Shown one piece after another: positions 26,446 to 35,086 of a stretch of DNA of 64,000 bases; the stretch's first letter is position 1, and each line of letters starts with the position of its first letter. The position numbers and the translations under genes are program-made. Location: contig JAEPQD010000002.1 of assembly GCA_017642695.1 (NCBI GenBank), positions 372,001-436,000 on the forward strand, given 5' to 3'. Under the pieces are notes generated by a model. The model saw only the letters and a list, made by a program, of their open reading frames with translations, was not told the origin of the DNA and ran no database searches. This DNA is from Parvibaculum sp. (GTDB lineage Bacteria; Pseudomonadota; Alphaproteobacteria; Parvibaculales; Parvibaculaceae).

Positions 26446-27426
26446 CTAGAGGGTCCGCAGGGCGTGCACGCTGAAGAGCTGCTTGTCGTCCGTCCAGACT
26501 TCGACCGGTTCGTACCCAGCTTCGCGTGCCAGTTCGCCGAAGCCGTCTAGGCGATATTTGTGTGAGCTTTCGGTGTGGATGGTTTCGCCTTCCTGGAAGT
26601 TGAAGCGTAGCGTGCCGACCGCTACTTCCTGTTCCCTCAGGCTGACGAGGTGCATCTCGATCCGCTCGAGTTCTGCGTTCCAGCGGGCATCGTGGCGGAA
26701 TGTCGAGAGATCGAAGGTCCCACCAAGTTCCCGGTTGATGCGGCGCAGCAGATTGAGATTGAACGCGGCGGTTACTCCGGCCGCATCGTTGTAGGCAGCG
26801 CGAAGAACGTCCAGATCCTTCACGAGATCGACGCCAACGATCATGATGGCGCCGGGACCCATGAGGTTTCGGGTGACGGAAAGGAAGTCTACGGCTTCGG
26901 CGCGTGTGAAGTTTCCGATAGTCGAACCCGGAAAGAAGCCCATGGTCGTTCCGTGATCGATGTCTGGAAGCTCCGGAAGTGTGAAGGGTTCCGTATAGTC
27001 GGCGCAGACAGGAGCGATCCGGAGTTCAGGGAAGCTCTCGGCAAGATCTTCCGCGGCGGCAATCATGTACTCGCGCGAGATTTCGACTGGAAGATAGGCG
27101 GCAGGCCGGTCGAGCGCACGCAACAACAGTCGAACTTTCGTGCCTGCGCCAGAACCGAACTCGATCAGCCGTGGCTGCGGGCCTGCAAGCGTCGCGATGT
27201 CTCTCGCATGGCGCTCCAGGATGCGGCGTTCCGTGCGTGTCGGGTAGTATTCCGGCAGATCACAAATGTCGTCGAATATCTGCGATCCGCGCTCGTCGTA
27301 GAGGAACTTGCAGGGCAACGTCTTTTGCGGAGACGACAAGCCATCGACAACGCTGGTCCGGAACTCTTCCAGAGAGGGTTCAAGGTCCTGAATATCCGCC
27401 AGGCGATTTTCGCTGCGCTTGCTCAT
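26446..27426 (-). CDS. egtD: L-histidine N-alpha-methyltransferase EgtD
   Basis: Trimethylates histidine to hercynine, the first step of ergothioneine synthesis. Characteristic blocks: LPCKFLYDERGSQIFDDICDLPEYYPTRTE-type start (residues about 37-66), RLIEFGSGAGTKVRLLL for SAM binding, MGFFPGSTIGNF and ESSHKYRLDGF. Length 326 is normal. The start overlaps the egtB stop (ATGA), so the two enzymes are translated together. Ergothioneine is a thiol antioxidant. Confidence 0.95.
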   Translation of the reverse strand: MSKRSENRLADIQDLEPSLEEFRTSVVDGLSSPQKTLPCKFLYDERGSQIFDDICDLPEYYPTRTERRILERHARDIATLAGPQPRLIEFGSGAGTKVRLLLRALDRPAAYLPVEISREYMIAAAEDLAESFPELRIAPVCADYTEPFTLPELPDIDHGTTMGFFPGSTIGNFTRAEAVDFLSVTRNLMGPGAIMIVGVDLVKDLDVLRAAYNDAAGVTAAFNLNLLRRINRELGGTFDLSTFRHDARWNAELERIEMHLVSLREQEVAVGTLRFNFQEGETIHTESSHKYRLDGFGELAREAGYEPVEVWTDDKQLFSVHALRTL

Positions 27427-28715
27427 CTATCCTCCGCCAATCGGAAGCCGCTGAACTGCCATCGCGCAGCGGGACCGAAAAAGTTTCTGTAAGTGAGGCG
27501 TTCGTGGCCAGGCGGGGTCGCGCAAGAGCGCCCTCTCAGCACCATCTGATTGACCATGAACTTGCCGTTATATTCTCCGACGGCGCCGGCCGCGGCCCGG
27601 AAGCCGGGATAGGGCAGGTAACCGCTGCCAGTCCACTCCCATACGTCTTGCGAGAAACCCGGCACCACCGGCCGCGGATGTGGGTTCAATGCCGGGAGCT
27701 GTCCGTTGTCTGACGCGTGAGCTCGGGCGGCCACTTCCCATTCCGCTTCGCTCGGAAGGCGCTTCCCAGCCCAGGCTGCATAGGCTGCCGCCTCGTAGAA
27801 GCTGACATGGGTCACCGGTTCGTCTTCCCGCACGGGCCGGCGGCCATAAAGCGTGTAGGTCATCCAGACGGCGCCATCCTGCTTCCAGTAAGCGGGCGCT
27901 TCCCAACCTTGCTGCCTTACAGCGTCCCACCCATCGGAAAGCCAGAATTCGGGGCGGCGGTAACCGCCGTCGGCAATGAAGTCGAGAAACTCGCCCACGC
28001 TTACCGGCCGATTGGCAATTCTTGCCTCCTTCAGGAAAACGCTGTGCTCGGGGCCTTCATTGTCGAAAGCGAAGCCCTCTCCAGAGTGACCGATCGTGTG
28101 AAGCCCGGCTTCGATCTCGCGCCAGCGGAGTTTGGGGGCGGAATCGTTCGCGGCAGGATTTCGCTCAGGTCGCTGGTAGACAGGATGTGTCGGATTCAGC
28201 GAGAAGGCATGCTTGATGTCGGTGAGCAGAAGTTCCTGATGCTGTTGTTCGTGGTTGAGACCAAGCTCTATCAGATAGGCCGCTTCGGGAGGACACTCGT
28301 TCATGAGGCTGACCATGGCTTCGTCGACATGGGCGCGGTATCGACCGACCTCTTCGGCATCCGGTCTCGTGATCATGCCACGCGCCGGACGAGGGTGCCG
28401 ATCGCCTACCGCTTCGTAGTAAGAGTTGAATAGGTAGTTATAGGCTTCGTCGAAGACCGTGTAGTTCGTGGCGAAAGATTTCAGCAGAAATGTCTCGAAG
28501 AACCATGTTGTGTGAGCCCGGTGCCATTTCGCAGGGCTCGCGTCTGGCATCGACTGGATAGTCTGGTCTTCCGGACTGAGTGGTTCAGCGAGCGTCTCGG
28601 TGGTCTGCCGGACAGCCAGATATCGTTCCTTGAGCAGCTTCCGCGTTTCCCCCGTCGCGAAAGCTGGCTCCTTCTCCGAAATATTGCCGCTTTCGCGAGT
28701 GAGGGATTCTGGCAT
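27423..28715 (-). CDS. egtB: Hercynine sulfoxide synthase EgtB-like
   Basis: Non-haem iron enzyme that joins hercynine to a cysteine-containing thiol with oxygen. The N-terminal DinB-like domain supplies iron ligands: KWHRAHTTWFFE at about 63-74 and LNHEQQHQELLLTDIKH around 150. The C-terminal sulfatase-modifying-factor fold has HVSFYEAAAYAAWAGKRLPSEAEWE and GNGKFMVNQMVLRG-type sequence. The start at 28715 has family sequence immediately after; a 50-codon upstream extension does not. No EgtA, EgtC or EgtE gene is present nearby, so whether the thiol is gamma-Glu-Cys or Cys cannot be told. Confidence 0.92.
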   Translation of the reverse strand: MPESLTRESGNISEKEPAFATGETRKLLKERYLAVRQTTETLAEPLSPEDQTIQSMPDASPAKWHRAHTTWFFETFLLKSFATNYTVFDEAYNYLFNSYYEAVGDRHPRPARGMITRPDAEEVGRYRAHVDEAMVSLMNECPPEAAYLIELGLNHEQQHQELLLTDIKHAFSLNPTHPVYQRPERNPAANDSAPKLRWREIEAGLHTIGHSGEGFAFDNEGPEHSVFLKEARIANRPVSVGEFLDFIADGGYRRPEFWLSDGWDAVRQQGWEAPAYWKQDGAVWMTYTLYGRRPVREDEPVTHVSFYEAAAYAAWAGKRLPSEAEWEVAARAHASDNGQLPALNPHPRPVVPGFSQDVWEWTGSGYLPYPGFRAAAGAVGEYNGKFMVNQMVLRGRSCATPPGHERLTYRNFFGPAARWQFSGFRLAEDR

Positions 28716-28864
28716 GGGTTGGCCTCGTCCTGTTTGATATCCGTCGCGACTCAAACTCATGCAAACATGTAGGGTTCCCCACATCAACCTTGTAGGACCA
28801 TTTCTGGCCCGAAACCCCCGTATGCGGCAGGTTGATGACAGAATCTGGCAGGAGAGAGTGCGCA

Positions 28865-28895
28865 TGAAAATGGCCGGGCGCTTGGCCCGGCCATT
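28865..28895 (-). terminator. Intrinsic terminator after the cold-shock gene
   Basis: 11-bp stem AATGGCCGGGC/GCCCGGCCATT with a 5-nt loop, followed on the minus strand by a short T-run. It starts 25 bases after the csp stop. Confidence 0.8.
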
Positions 28896-28919
28896 GAACT
28901 TTTGATGGTGTAGAAGAAA

Positions 28920-29123
28920 TCAGGCGACAGTCAGATTGGCAGCTGACGTCTTGCCTTTTTCCGTCACGAGTTCGTAATTGATCTTCTGGCCTTCGTTCAG
29001 CGAACTCATGCCCGCGCGTTCAACCGCACTGATATGTACGAAGACATCCCGTCCGCCATCTTCCGGCTGGATGAAGCCGTAGCCCTTCTGCGTGTTGAAC
29101 CACTTCACGACACCTGTAGCCAT
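28920..29123 (-). CDS. Cold-shock domain protein (CspA family)
   Basis: 67-residue single cold-shock domain. RNP1 (KGYGFIQ) and RNP2 (DVFVHIS) nucleic-acid-binding motifs are both present, in the order expected, within MATGVVKWFNTQ to AANLTVA. The ATG at 29123 has a GGAG site 9 bases upstream. These proteins bind single-stranded RNA or DNA and melt mRNA structure. The leader is about 200 bases and contains hairpins (for example 29160-29178), which fits post-transcriptional control as in other csp genes. Confidence 0.95.
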   Translation of the reverse strand: MATGVVKWFNTQKGYGFIQPEDGGRDVFVHISAVERAGMSSLNEGQKINYELVTEKGKTSAANLTVA

Positions 29124-29159
29124 TTCTAAGTCTCCTGACGCATTTGCATGCGTGATTGA

Positions 29160-29178
29160 CCGTGCGCCCATCGCACGG
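29160..29178 (-). promoter_or_regulatory. Hairpin in the csp 5' leader
   Basis: Perfect 7-bp stem CCGTGCG/CGCACGG with a 5-nt loop, about 40 bases upstream of the csp start codon. A smaller stem (CGCAT/ATGCG, 29136-29149) lies between it and the ribosome site. Temperature-dependent leader structure is known for csp mRNAs; its operation here is inferred. Confidence 0.4.
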
Positions 29179-29327
29179 CGTTTCACAACCTGGTTTTTGG
29201 GAGTCTTGAAGGGCCCTGAGGGCGATGCAGCCAAGGCAGGCCAAAATATAGATTGCGATCTCAGCCAACAGGATAAGACCTCGCGAGTCAATCCATATCG
29301 TGGAAGCTGGATCGTGCGGTGTGCGGA

Positions 29328-29774
29328 TCAGTTGCGCCCGCGTAACCGGGTATGAACAGAATCGAGCGCGCGGTCTATTGCTTCCTTCGCGCTCGCTGTC
29401 AGGCCACCGCGCTCGTATTGACGCTTCACCAATTCTTCGAGACGTTCAACCATGACGTCCACGCTTTCTCCTTCCCGCTTCTGCGCGAAGCCGGGCGGTG
29501 GAATGCGGTCGGCGTCTCCGTATTTGTTGATCCAATCCTCGAAGCGTCTTGCGGTGTGCAACACTTCGTAGAATTGGCGTCCCGTCTCTTCTTCGCGATT
29601 GAAGAGGGAGTAAATCGCCGCGCCGAGCGATATAGGTGCGAGCAGGATGTCCTTGACGCTGTCGAGAACCAGTTTTCCCTGGAACACGGCAACGTCCCGC
29701 AGAAGGATCCACCTGGTTACAGGTGGTTGCTCTTCGACAAATTTATCCGGCGCTCCCGCGCGGTTCTCCGACAT
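29328..29774 (-). CDS. Conserved-type hypothetical protein with membrane-associated helix
   Basis: 148-residue protein without a signal peptide. Residues about 28-58 (VAVFQGKLVLDSVKDILLAPISLGAAIYSL) are moderately hydrophobic and may insert in or lie on the membrane. The rest is charged and helical, with RQFYEVLHTARRFEDWINKYG in the middle and a C-terminal helix ending LRGRN. GGGGA ribosome site. It lies 28 bases downstream of the next small gene, so the two are probably an operon. No family recognised. Confidence 0.7.
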   Translation of the reverse strand: MSENRAGAPDKFVEEQPPVTRWILLRDVAVFQGKLVLDSVKDILLAPISLGAAIYSLFNREEETGRQFYEVLHTARRFEDWINKYGDADRIPPPGFAQKREGESVDVMVERLEELVKRQYERGGLTASAKEAIDRALDSVHTRLRGRN

Positions 29775-29802
29775 CGTTCAGGTCCCCGCTCTTGCGGCCA
29801 GC

Positions 29803-30042
29803 CTAGTTGCCGATGTTCTTGCGGACGAAGGTCACCGCATAGAAGAGCTCGCCTTCAAAGAGGTCCTTCGGTGCGCCCATGCCTTCTATCATCTGGAACT
29901 TTCGCTGAACGATCTGGCCTTCCATGCGATAGCCCTTTTCGCTCATATTCCGGCGATGGAATTCCATCGCTGCGGGGGTGAAGTCTCGTGCGAGAACGGT
30001 AATGCGTTCGGGGAGTTCGCTCGTCTTGGTCTCGTCGGCCAT
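29803..30042 (-). CDS. Small cytosolic protein of unknown function
   Basis: 79-residue soluble protein (MADETKTSELPERITVLARD start) with a mixed alpha/beta pattern and no membrane segment. The ATG is preceded by GAGAGA. It sits just upstream of the 148-residue unknown gene on the same strand. I do not recognise the family; size and codon use fit a real gene. Confidence 0.65.
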   Translation of the reverse strand: MADETKTSELPERITVLARDFTPAAMEFHRRNMSEKGYRMEGQIVQRKFQMIEGMGAPKDLFEGELFYAVTFVRKNIGN

Positions 30043-30163
30043 CTGTCTCTCTAGCTCGTTCAGTCGGCATGATGCCGGGGGCCCGGCGGTTGCGGGGCAG
30101 TATGGGGCGGGGGAGGGGGCTTGTCGATAGGCCCGCTCAGGCGCTTGGGGCCGGGACTCTTGT

Positions 30164-31141
30164 CTAGAAAAAGGGTTGCGGCGGGCTCGTCAGCGAGCCG
30201 GCCAACAGGAGAAGGCCGAGTATGACGAGCGCCGCACCGCCCGCGATCTTGAGGCCCCGTTCAACGCGATGGGCCCATGGGCTATCGACCTTGCCCGCGG
30301 CGCGAAGGGCCAGATTTTTGGAGAGGACTGTCAGGATCGCGAGAGCGGAAACCGTGATCGCGGTGCCAACCGACATGACGACCGCAGACAGGACGCCGAC
30401 AGCGAATGCGCCCTGCGTCACGGCAAAGAGCAGGACCAGAATGGCGCCGCTGCAAGGTCTGAGGCCAACCGACAGGATCATTGCCGCCATGCCCTTTATT
30501 CCGTTCGCCGTGCGAATTTCGGCTGGCGTGGGGATGTGAGCGTGATCGTGTCCGTGGTGATCATGCCCATCGTGATCGTGGTGATGATGGTGATTTTGGT
30601 GTCCTGTCACGGCTCGCCAGAGCAGCCATACGCCAACGCCCGCGATAAGAACGAAGCTCGCGCGTTCGATGAGGGGCACCGCATCTGCCGTTGCCCTCTG
30701 CGTCATCCCGATTATGACGGCCAGCAACCCGACCACCGCGATGGCGGTTACGGCTTGCGCGAAGGCAGACAGAAACGCAATCAGAATGCCACGCCTCAAC
30801 TCGCGTTCGTCTGCGAGAAGATAGGAAGTCACCACTATTTTTCCGTGCCCGGGCCCTGCTGCGTGGAAGATGCCGTAGAGAAACGAGATGGATACGAGCC
30901 CCCAGACGGCCACCATCGATTGTTGAAGGTTTACAGCCCGCAAGGCGCCGGCGAGGGCGCGATAGTATTCCTGCTGCATTGCCATGATGTAATGCACAGC
31001 GCTGGACATGAAGCCAGGTTCGGGTGGTGGGGGCGCGTCACTGCTTCCCGGCAACGCGAAAGGGCTCTGTGCGACAGCTGGCTCCGGCATGATGAAGCAG
31101 GAGATCGCAAGCAGAAGGAGGACTATCGTTGTAGGCTTCAT
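30164..31141 (-). CDS. Nickel/cobalt exporter, RcnA/NicO type
   Basis: 325-residue inner-membrane metal exporter. It has an N-terminal signal or TM segment, about six further TM segments, the HAAGPGHGKIVVTSYLL motif typical of NicO/RcnA, and a second conserved block LRPCSGAILVLLFAV. Between them (about residues 180-210) is a His/Asp-rich metal-binding loop (HHHHHDHDGHDHHGHDHAH). The gene starts within the stop of the upstream DUF1007 gene (ATGA). DUF1007 plus NicO pairs are widespread and probably act together. No RcnR-type repressor gene is adjacent. Confidence 0.88.
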   Translation of the reverse strand: MKPTTIVLLLLAISCFIMPEPAVAQSPFALPGSSDAPPPPEPGFMSSAVHYIMAMQQEYYRALAGALRAVNLQQSMVAVWGLVSISFLYGIFHAAGPGHGKIVVTSYLLADERELRRGILIAFLSAFAQAVTAIAVVGLLAVIIGMTQRATADAVPLIERASFVLIAGVGVWLLWRAVTGHQNHHHHHDHDGHDHHGHDHAHIPTPAEIRTANGIKGMAAMILSVGLRPCSGAILVLLFAVTQGAFAVGVLSAVVMSVGTAITVSALAILTVLSKNLALRAAGKVDSPWAHRVERGLKIAGGAALVILGLLLLAGSLTSPPQPFF

Positions 31142-31791
31142 GTGGCGGATGCGCAGGCGACTGTCGCGACTGGAGCAAAATAGGCGCCGAGTTGAGACGA
31201 AGAACTTGTGAATGCGCTTTCAGGTAACGTTGTCCACACGTTTTCGACATTCGGCGTCTCGGTTTCGACCTTGCATCCGGCCGGTACGTTTCCCGTCATC
31301 AGAACGGGCTCCTCCTTCAGATAGTCTATGGAGATGTAATAGGAGGGATCGTACACCCTGATCTTCACTGGCGTTGTGGAAGAGGGGATCTGCGGGTTGT
31401 CGAGAGGAACAACAAAAGAGAGTGTCAATCTTCCTGTCTCGTTGTCCCAGGTCGATTTTCCATTCTCGGCCTTGCCGGTTGCCACCGGCTCGCCGCCGGA
31501 CACGACTTCAGTGAAGTAGTTCCATTCGGCGAGGTTTGCCAGGTTCACATCCGTCAATCCAGCAAGTAGCTCCTCGTCGTAACCGTCCGTGGTCTTCTCC
31601 GCGCCCTCGACTGCGAAGGCCGAATAGAACTCGTCGAATGTCCAGCTAATGCCGATAGCGGAAAGACGCCCTTCGGAGTCGAAACGCATATCGGTGCGCA
31701 TGTCTATCCAGACGTGGGGGTGCGCCCGGCTGGAAGAAGGAGCAACAAACAACAGAATGACTGCCAGAAATGCCGTTATGCGAGCTCTCAT
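31138..31791 (-). CDS. DUF1007 periplasmic protein
   Basis: 217-residue secreted protein with a signal peptide (RITAFLAVILLFVAPSSSRA) directly followed by the hallmark AHPHVWIDM, which gives it a metal-binding-like N-terminus after cleavage. The block FDEFYSAFAVEG and VRVYDPSYYISIDY-like sequence confirm the family. DUF1007 proteins are usually paired with NicO/RcnA exporters, as here with a 4-base overlap, and may hand metal to or from the exporter. I prefer the ATG at 31791, which has a GGGGAA site, over the longer frame. Confidence 0.85.
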   Translation of the reverse strand: MRARITAFLAVILLFVAPSSSRAHPHVWIDMRTDMRFDSEGRLSAIGISWTFDEFYSAFAVEGAEKTTDGYDEELLAGLTDVNLANLAEWNYFTEVVSGGEPVATGKAENGKSTWDNETGRLTLSFVVPLDNPQIPSSTTPVKIRVYDPSYYISIDYLKEEPVLMTGNVPAGCKVETETPNVENVWTTLPESAFTSSSSQLGAYFAPVATVACASAT

Positions 31792-31815
31792 TCGGTTCCC
31801 CGGTGTGGGACGCAC

Positions 31816-32955
31816 TCAATAGCCCTCGAGCGTTGCGTAGCGGTCCCTGTGGAAATTTCCGTCACCGAAACTTGCCGCTGCGACGCGCGCACGCTTCATG
31901 AAAAGACCAACATCGAACTGGTCGGTCATTCCCATACCGCCATGCATCTGTAGGCCTTCATTGGTCATCAGGGTGGCAACGTCGGAAAGACGCGATTTCG
32001 CCAGGCTTGCGATCAGCGGCACGTCGTTGCGTCTTTCTTCGAGAGCGGAAAGTGCGTCCAGCACCACGGAACGACAAAGCTCGATCTCCGAGAACAACAC
32101 TGCCATGCGATGCTGAAGGGCCTGAAACGAACCGATCACCTTGCCGAATTGCTTGCGTTCCTTGAGATATTCGAGCGTCGTATCGAAAGTCTGCTGGACC
32201 ATGCCCAACATTTCTGCCGAAAGACCGATGCGGGCGATGTCGAGGACCTGCTCCAGTACATCATTGCCTCCATCGACCGAGCCGAGCACTGCCGACGCGG
32301 GAACGCTGACATTGTCGAACTCTATGTTGGCCGCATTCCGGCTGTCGACCATGATGGTTCGCGTGACCTTGACGCCTGCTGCCTTCGGGTCGACGAGGAA
32401 AAGCGTTATGCCTGTTCGGTCATTCTCGTCGCCGTTCGTGCGTGCAACGACGATTAGCTGTTCGGCAACGTGCCCATCAAGCACGAAAGTTTTGGTACCG
32501 CTGATCCGGTAGGACGATCCGTCAGCCTCGGCACGCGTGGCGATGTGTGTCGGGTTGTGATGCGGTCCTTCTTCAAGAGCCAGCGCCATAATACGGTCGC
32601 CTGCCGCGATCGCTGACAGGATTTCCTGTCGCTGCGTGGCGTTGCCGGCGAGTTGCACGGCAGAGCCGCAAAGAAGAACGGTTGAAACCAGCGGGCTTGC
32701 GGCCAGCGTACGCCCGGCTTGCTCGAGCACGAGCCCGAGGCCCACGGGACCAAAGTCCGTCCCGCCATATTTTTCCGAGATCATGATTCCGGCAAAACCG
32801 AGATCAGCCATTTCCTTCCATGCTGCCTGGTCGAACCCCGTCGCATCCTTGGTGTCGCGCAATTTGCGCAGGTTGGCGATCGGTAGCCTCTCCTGAAAGA
32901 ATTGCGTCGCGGTGTCGCGGAGAAGCTGTTGCTCCTCGGTCAGTACAAGTGCCAT
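31816..32955 (-). CDS. Acyl-CoA dehydrogenase, probable non-catalytic-base partner subunit
   Basis: 379-residue acyl-CoA dehydrogenase fold: N-terminal helical domain (LTEEQQLLRDTATQFF), middle beta domain (TKTFVLDGHVAEQLIV), C-terminal helical domain (ERKQFGKVIGSFQALQHRMA, LQMHGGMGMTDQ). Where catalytic enzymes usually have EGTSEIQ-type sequence near the end, this one has GDGNFHRDRY, so the usual Glu region is altered. This is seen in the smaller partners of heteromeric acyl-CoA dehydrogenases. The other subunit is plausibly the 397-residue gene just upstream (81-base gap). Confidence 0.88.
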   Translation of the reverse strand: MALVLTEEQQLLRDTATQFFQERLPIANLRKLRDTKDATGFDQAAWKEMADLGFAGIMISEKYGGTDFGPVGLGLVLEQAGRTLAASPLVSTVLLCGSAVQLAGNATQRQEILSAIAAGDRIMALALEEGPHHNPTHIATRAEADGSSYRISGTKTFVLDGHVAEQLIVVARTNGDENDRTGITLFLVDPKAAGVKVTRTIMVDSRNAANIEFDNVSVPASAVLGSVDGGNDVLEQVLDIARIGLSAEMLGMVQQTFDTTLEYLKERKQFGKVIGSFQALQHRMAVLFSEIELCRSVVLDALSALEERRNDVPLIASLAKSRLSDVATLMTNEGLQMHGGMGMTDQFDVGLFMKRARVAAASFGDGNFHRDRYATLEGY

Positions 32956-33036
32956 CTCGTCCCGGTTTTCTTGTTGCTCGTGTTTGAATGCTGGAAGCCA
33001 CGCCAGCGCAGCGCGGCCGGTATCGTATTCGCTCGT

Positions 33037-34230
33037 TCAGTCAGGCAGGCCGAGAACACGCTTCGATACCACGTTGAGCTGCACTTCGCTCGTGCCACCC
33101 TCGATGGAATTCCCCTTGGAGCGCAGCCACGAGCGCGTAACGCCGATTTCGGCGTCATCGAAACCGTCGCCCTCCCAACCGAGTGCCTTGGTCCCCATCA
33201 GTTCAAGAAGAAGTTCGTAGCGGCGCTTGTTGAGTTCGGTGCCGTAGTACTTGAAGATCGAGCTTGCGGCGCCCGGGCCCTGTCCGGCCTTCGCTTCCTC
33301 GGCGGAGCGTTGCATGGTGAGGGCAAAAGCCCTGCTGTCCATTTTCTGGCGCGTGATGTGATCGCGGAGCGAGGGGCTGGCCACCTTGCCGTCCGCTTCG
33401 CCGAAATAGTCCTTCGCCACCTGTTCGAGGCCGCCGAGCCCGCTGCCAGAGCCGACGCCGCCAAGGCCCATGCCGGAGATCATCTCGCGCTCATGCTGGA
33501 GCAGGCGCTTGGCGATAGTCCAGCCCTTGTTGAGTTCGCCAACCAGGTTCTTCTTCGGCACCTTCACGTCGGTGAAGAATGTTTCGCAGAACGGCGAGGC
33601 ACCGGAGATCATGGTAATCGGACGTGCCTCGACGCCAGGCGACATCATGTCGAACAGCAGAAAACTGATGCCGTCGTGTTTCTTTGTGGTGTCGGTGCGC
33701 ACGAGGCAGAAAATCCAGTCGGCCTTGTCCGCGTAGGAAGTCCAGATTTTCTGACCGTTGACGAGGTAGTGGTCGCCCTTGTCCTCGCATTTCGTTTGCA
33801 GGCCCGCAAGATCGGAGCCCGCGCCCGGTTCCGAGTATCCCTGGCACCAGCGAATTTCACCGCGAACGATCTTTGGAAGATGTTCTTTCTTCTGCTCTTC
33901 GTTCGCGAATTCGAGAAGGGCTGGCCCCAGCATCCAGATGCCGAAGCTCGAAAGGGCAGGTCGTGCCTTGATGCGCCTCAGTTCCTGCTGAAGCACCTGG
34001 TTTTCTTCCTTGCTGAGACCGCCGCCACCGTATTCTGTGGGCCAGGTCGGAGCGGTCCAGCCCCGGGAGGCCATACGGTCAAGCCAGAGTTTGGAATCCG
34101 GATTGGCGTACTTGGCATTGCGGCCGCCCCATACGGTTTCCTCCTCGGACATCGGCGTCCGCATGGATTTCGGGCAGTTCTCTTCGAGCCAGGCTCTCGT
34201 CTCCTGGCGGAATTTTTCCAGCGCTTCCAT
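33037..34230 (-). CDS. Acyl-CoA dehydrogenase, large/catalytic type
   Basis: 397-residue flavoprotein acyl-CoA dehydrogenase. Recognisable blocks are APTWPTEYGGGGL, CQGYSEPGAGSDLAGLQTK for substrate and FAD contact, NGQKIWTSYADKADWIF, and the end SIEGGTSEVQLNVVSKRVLGLPD, which carries the usual Glu-containing loop. The start at 34230 has GGAAAG upstream. It precedes the smaller dehydrogenase, and an acyl-CoA synthetase is encoded 860 bases further upstream. The set suggests breakdown of a branched or cyclic acyl chain rather than standard FadE-type oxidation, but the substrate cannot be told. Confidence 0.92.
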   Translation of the reverse strand: MEALEKFRQETRAWLEENCPKSMRTPMSEEETVWGGRNAKYANPDSKLWLDRMASRGWTAPTWPTEYGGGGLSKEENQVLQQELRRIKARPALSSFGIWMLGPALLEFANEEQKKEHLPKIVRGEIRWCQGYSEPGAGSDLAGLQTKCEDKGDHYLVNGQKIWTSYADKADWIFCLVRTDTTKKHDGISFLLFDMMSPGVEARPITMISGASPFCETFFTDVKVPKKNLVGELNKGWTIAKRLLQHEREMISGMGLGGVGSGSGLGGLEQVAKDYFGEADGKVASPSLRDHITRQKMDSRAFALTMQRSAEEAKAGQGPGAASSIFKYYGTELNKRRYELLLELMGTKALGWEGDGFDDAEIGVTRSWLRSKGNSIEGGTSEVQLNVVSKRVLGLPD

Positions 34231-34377
34231 GGTGTTTCTTTCCAGCGAGGGTTCCCTTTGCTGACAGAATATCAGCAGGTCCCGGTCAAGCAACATGCAA
34301 CGAGGGTAAAAGAGGTCTCTTGTTTGGGGGAGGCCAGCAGACACATCTCGAGAAGGGATGGATGTGCGCCAGTGGGA

Positions 34378-34974
34378 TTAATGAGCGGGGGCGACGTCGC
34401 GCCAGGATACGGTCTTGAGCAGCTTCGGCGAGAGGTCGGCCTTCGTGATGACGCCGAAATCGAAGAGGGTGAGGATCTGCCGGATTTCGCCGTTCGGCTC
34501 GACGGAAAACGGCAGCACAGCCGCCTCGAAGACGAAGAACTGCTTGTCGAGATAGGGCTTGAAGGTGCCGATGGCGCGATAGGGCTCCGCCCAGCCGCGC
34601 GCCAGAGCATAGAGATTCCGGTAGCTCGTCATCATGCGTGCGTCGAAGACATCACTGAAGACCGTACCGGTCACGTCCTGCCCGGCCTTCTCCGTGATAC
34701 CCGTACCGATCAGGCGCCAGCGGTAGTCGTCGCCGCCGTCGGGCGCTGCACGACCAAGCCATTCAGCGAGATACGCGTTTTTCATCTGGCGGGCGATGCA
34801 GACGAAATCGAATGAAGCGCGGTCAAGAGTGGCGGCCGTTCCCCTGCAGGTGCGCCAATGGGCGAGGCCCTCGCGCAGGGCCTGCGAACGAAAATCGAGA
34901 TCGAGATCTATGTCGTCATAGGGCGCGAGTTCCGCGAGTCGCTCGGCTTCTGCCCTGGTAAGACTTTTGCGCAT
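34378..34974 (-). CDS. PAS-like domain protein (PAS_5 type)
   Basis: 198-residue cytosolic protein. The central part resembles the short PAS_5 type seen in many alphaproteobacterial hypotheticals: AYLAEWLGRAA, RWRLIGTGITEKAGQDVTGTVFSDV, MTSYRNLYALARG and FVFEAAVLPFSVEPNGEIRQIL. No output domain is attached. The start at 34974 has GAGGA 5 bases upstream. It sits between acyl-CoA genes on the same strand but behind a terminator. A role as a sensor is a family-level guess only. Confidence 0.75.
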   Translation of the reverse strand: MRKSLTRAEAERLAELAPYDDIDLDLDFRSQALREGLAHWRTCRGTAATLDRASFDFVCIARQMKNAYLAEWLGRAAPDGGDDYRWRLIGTGITEKAGQDVTGTVFSDVFDARMMTSYRNLYALARGWAEPYRAIGTFKPYLDKQFFVFEAAVLPFSVEPNGEIRQILTLFDFGVITKADLSPKLLKTVSWRDVAPAH

Positions 34975-35032
34975 GCAATCCTCATTGGATTCCGTTGGTA
35001 GGCCGGAATCGTTAAGGGATTGCGAATGAGGA

Positions 35033-35058
35033 AAGGCCGGCCCCTGTGGACCGGCCTT
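35033..35058 (-). terminator. Candidate terminator after the acyl-CoA synthetase gene
   Basis: Perfect 8-bp stem AAGGCCGG/CCGGCCTT with a 10-nt loop, 29 bases past the stop codon of the synthetase gene. T-run is short, so strength is uncertain. Confidence 0.6.
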
Positions 35059-35086
35059 CTTCAATGCAAGAGGTTTGCTGTGTGCG

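Noticed and set aside
32902-34815. Plus-strand open frame of 637 codons opposite the acyl-CoA dehydrogenase genes
   Set aside because: The minus-strand reading gives clear acyl-CoA dehydrogenase motifs; the plus-strand product is unlike any protein.
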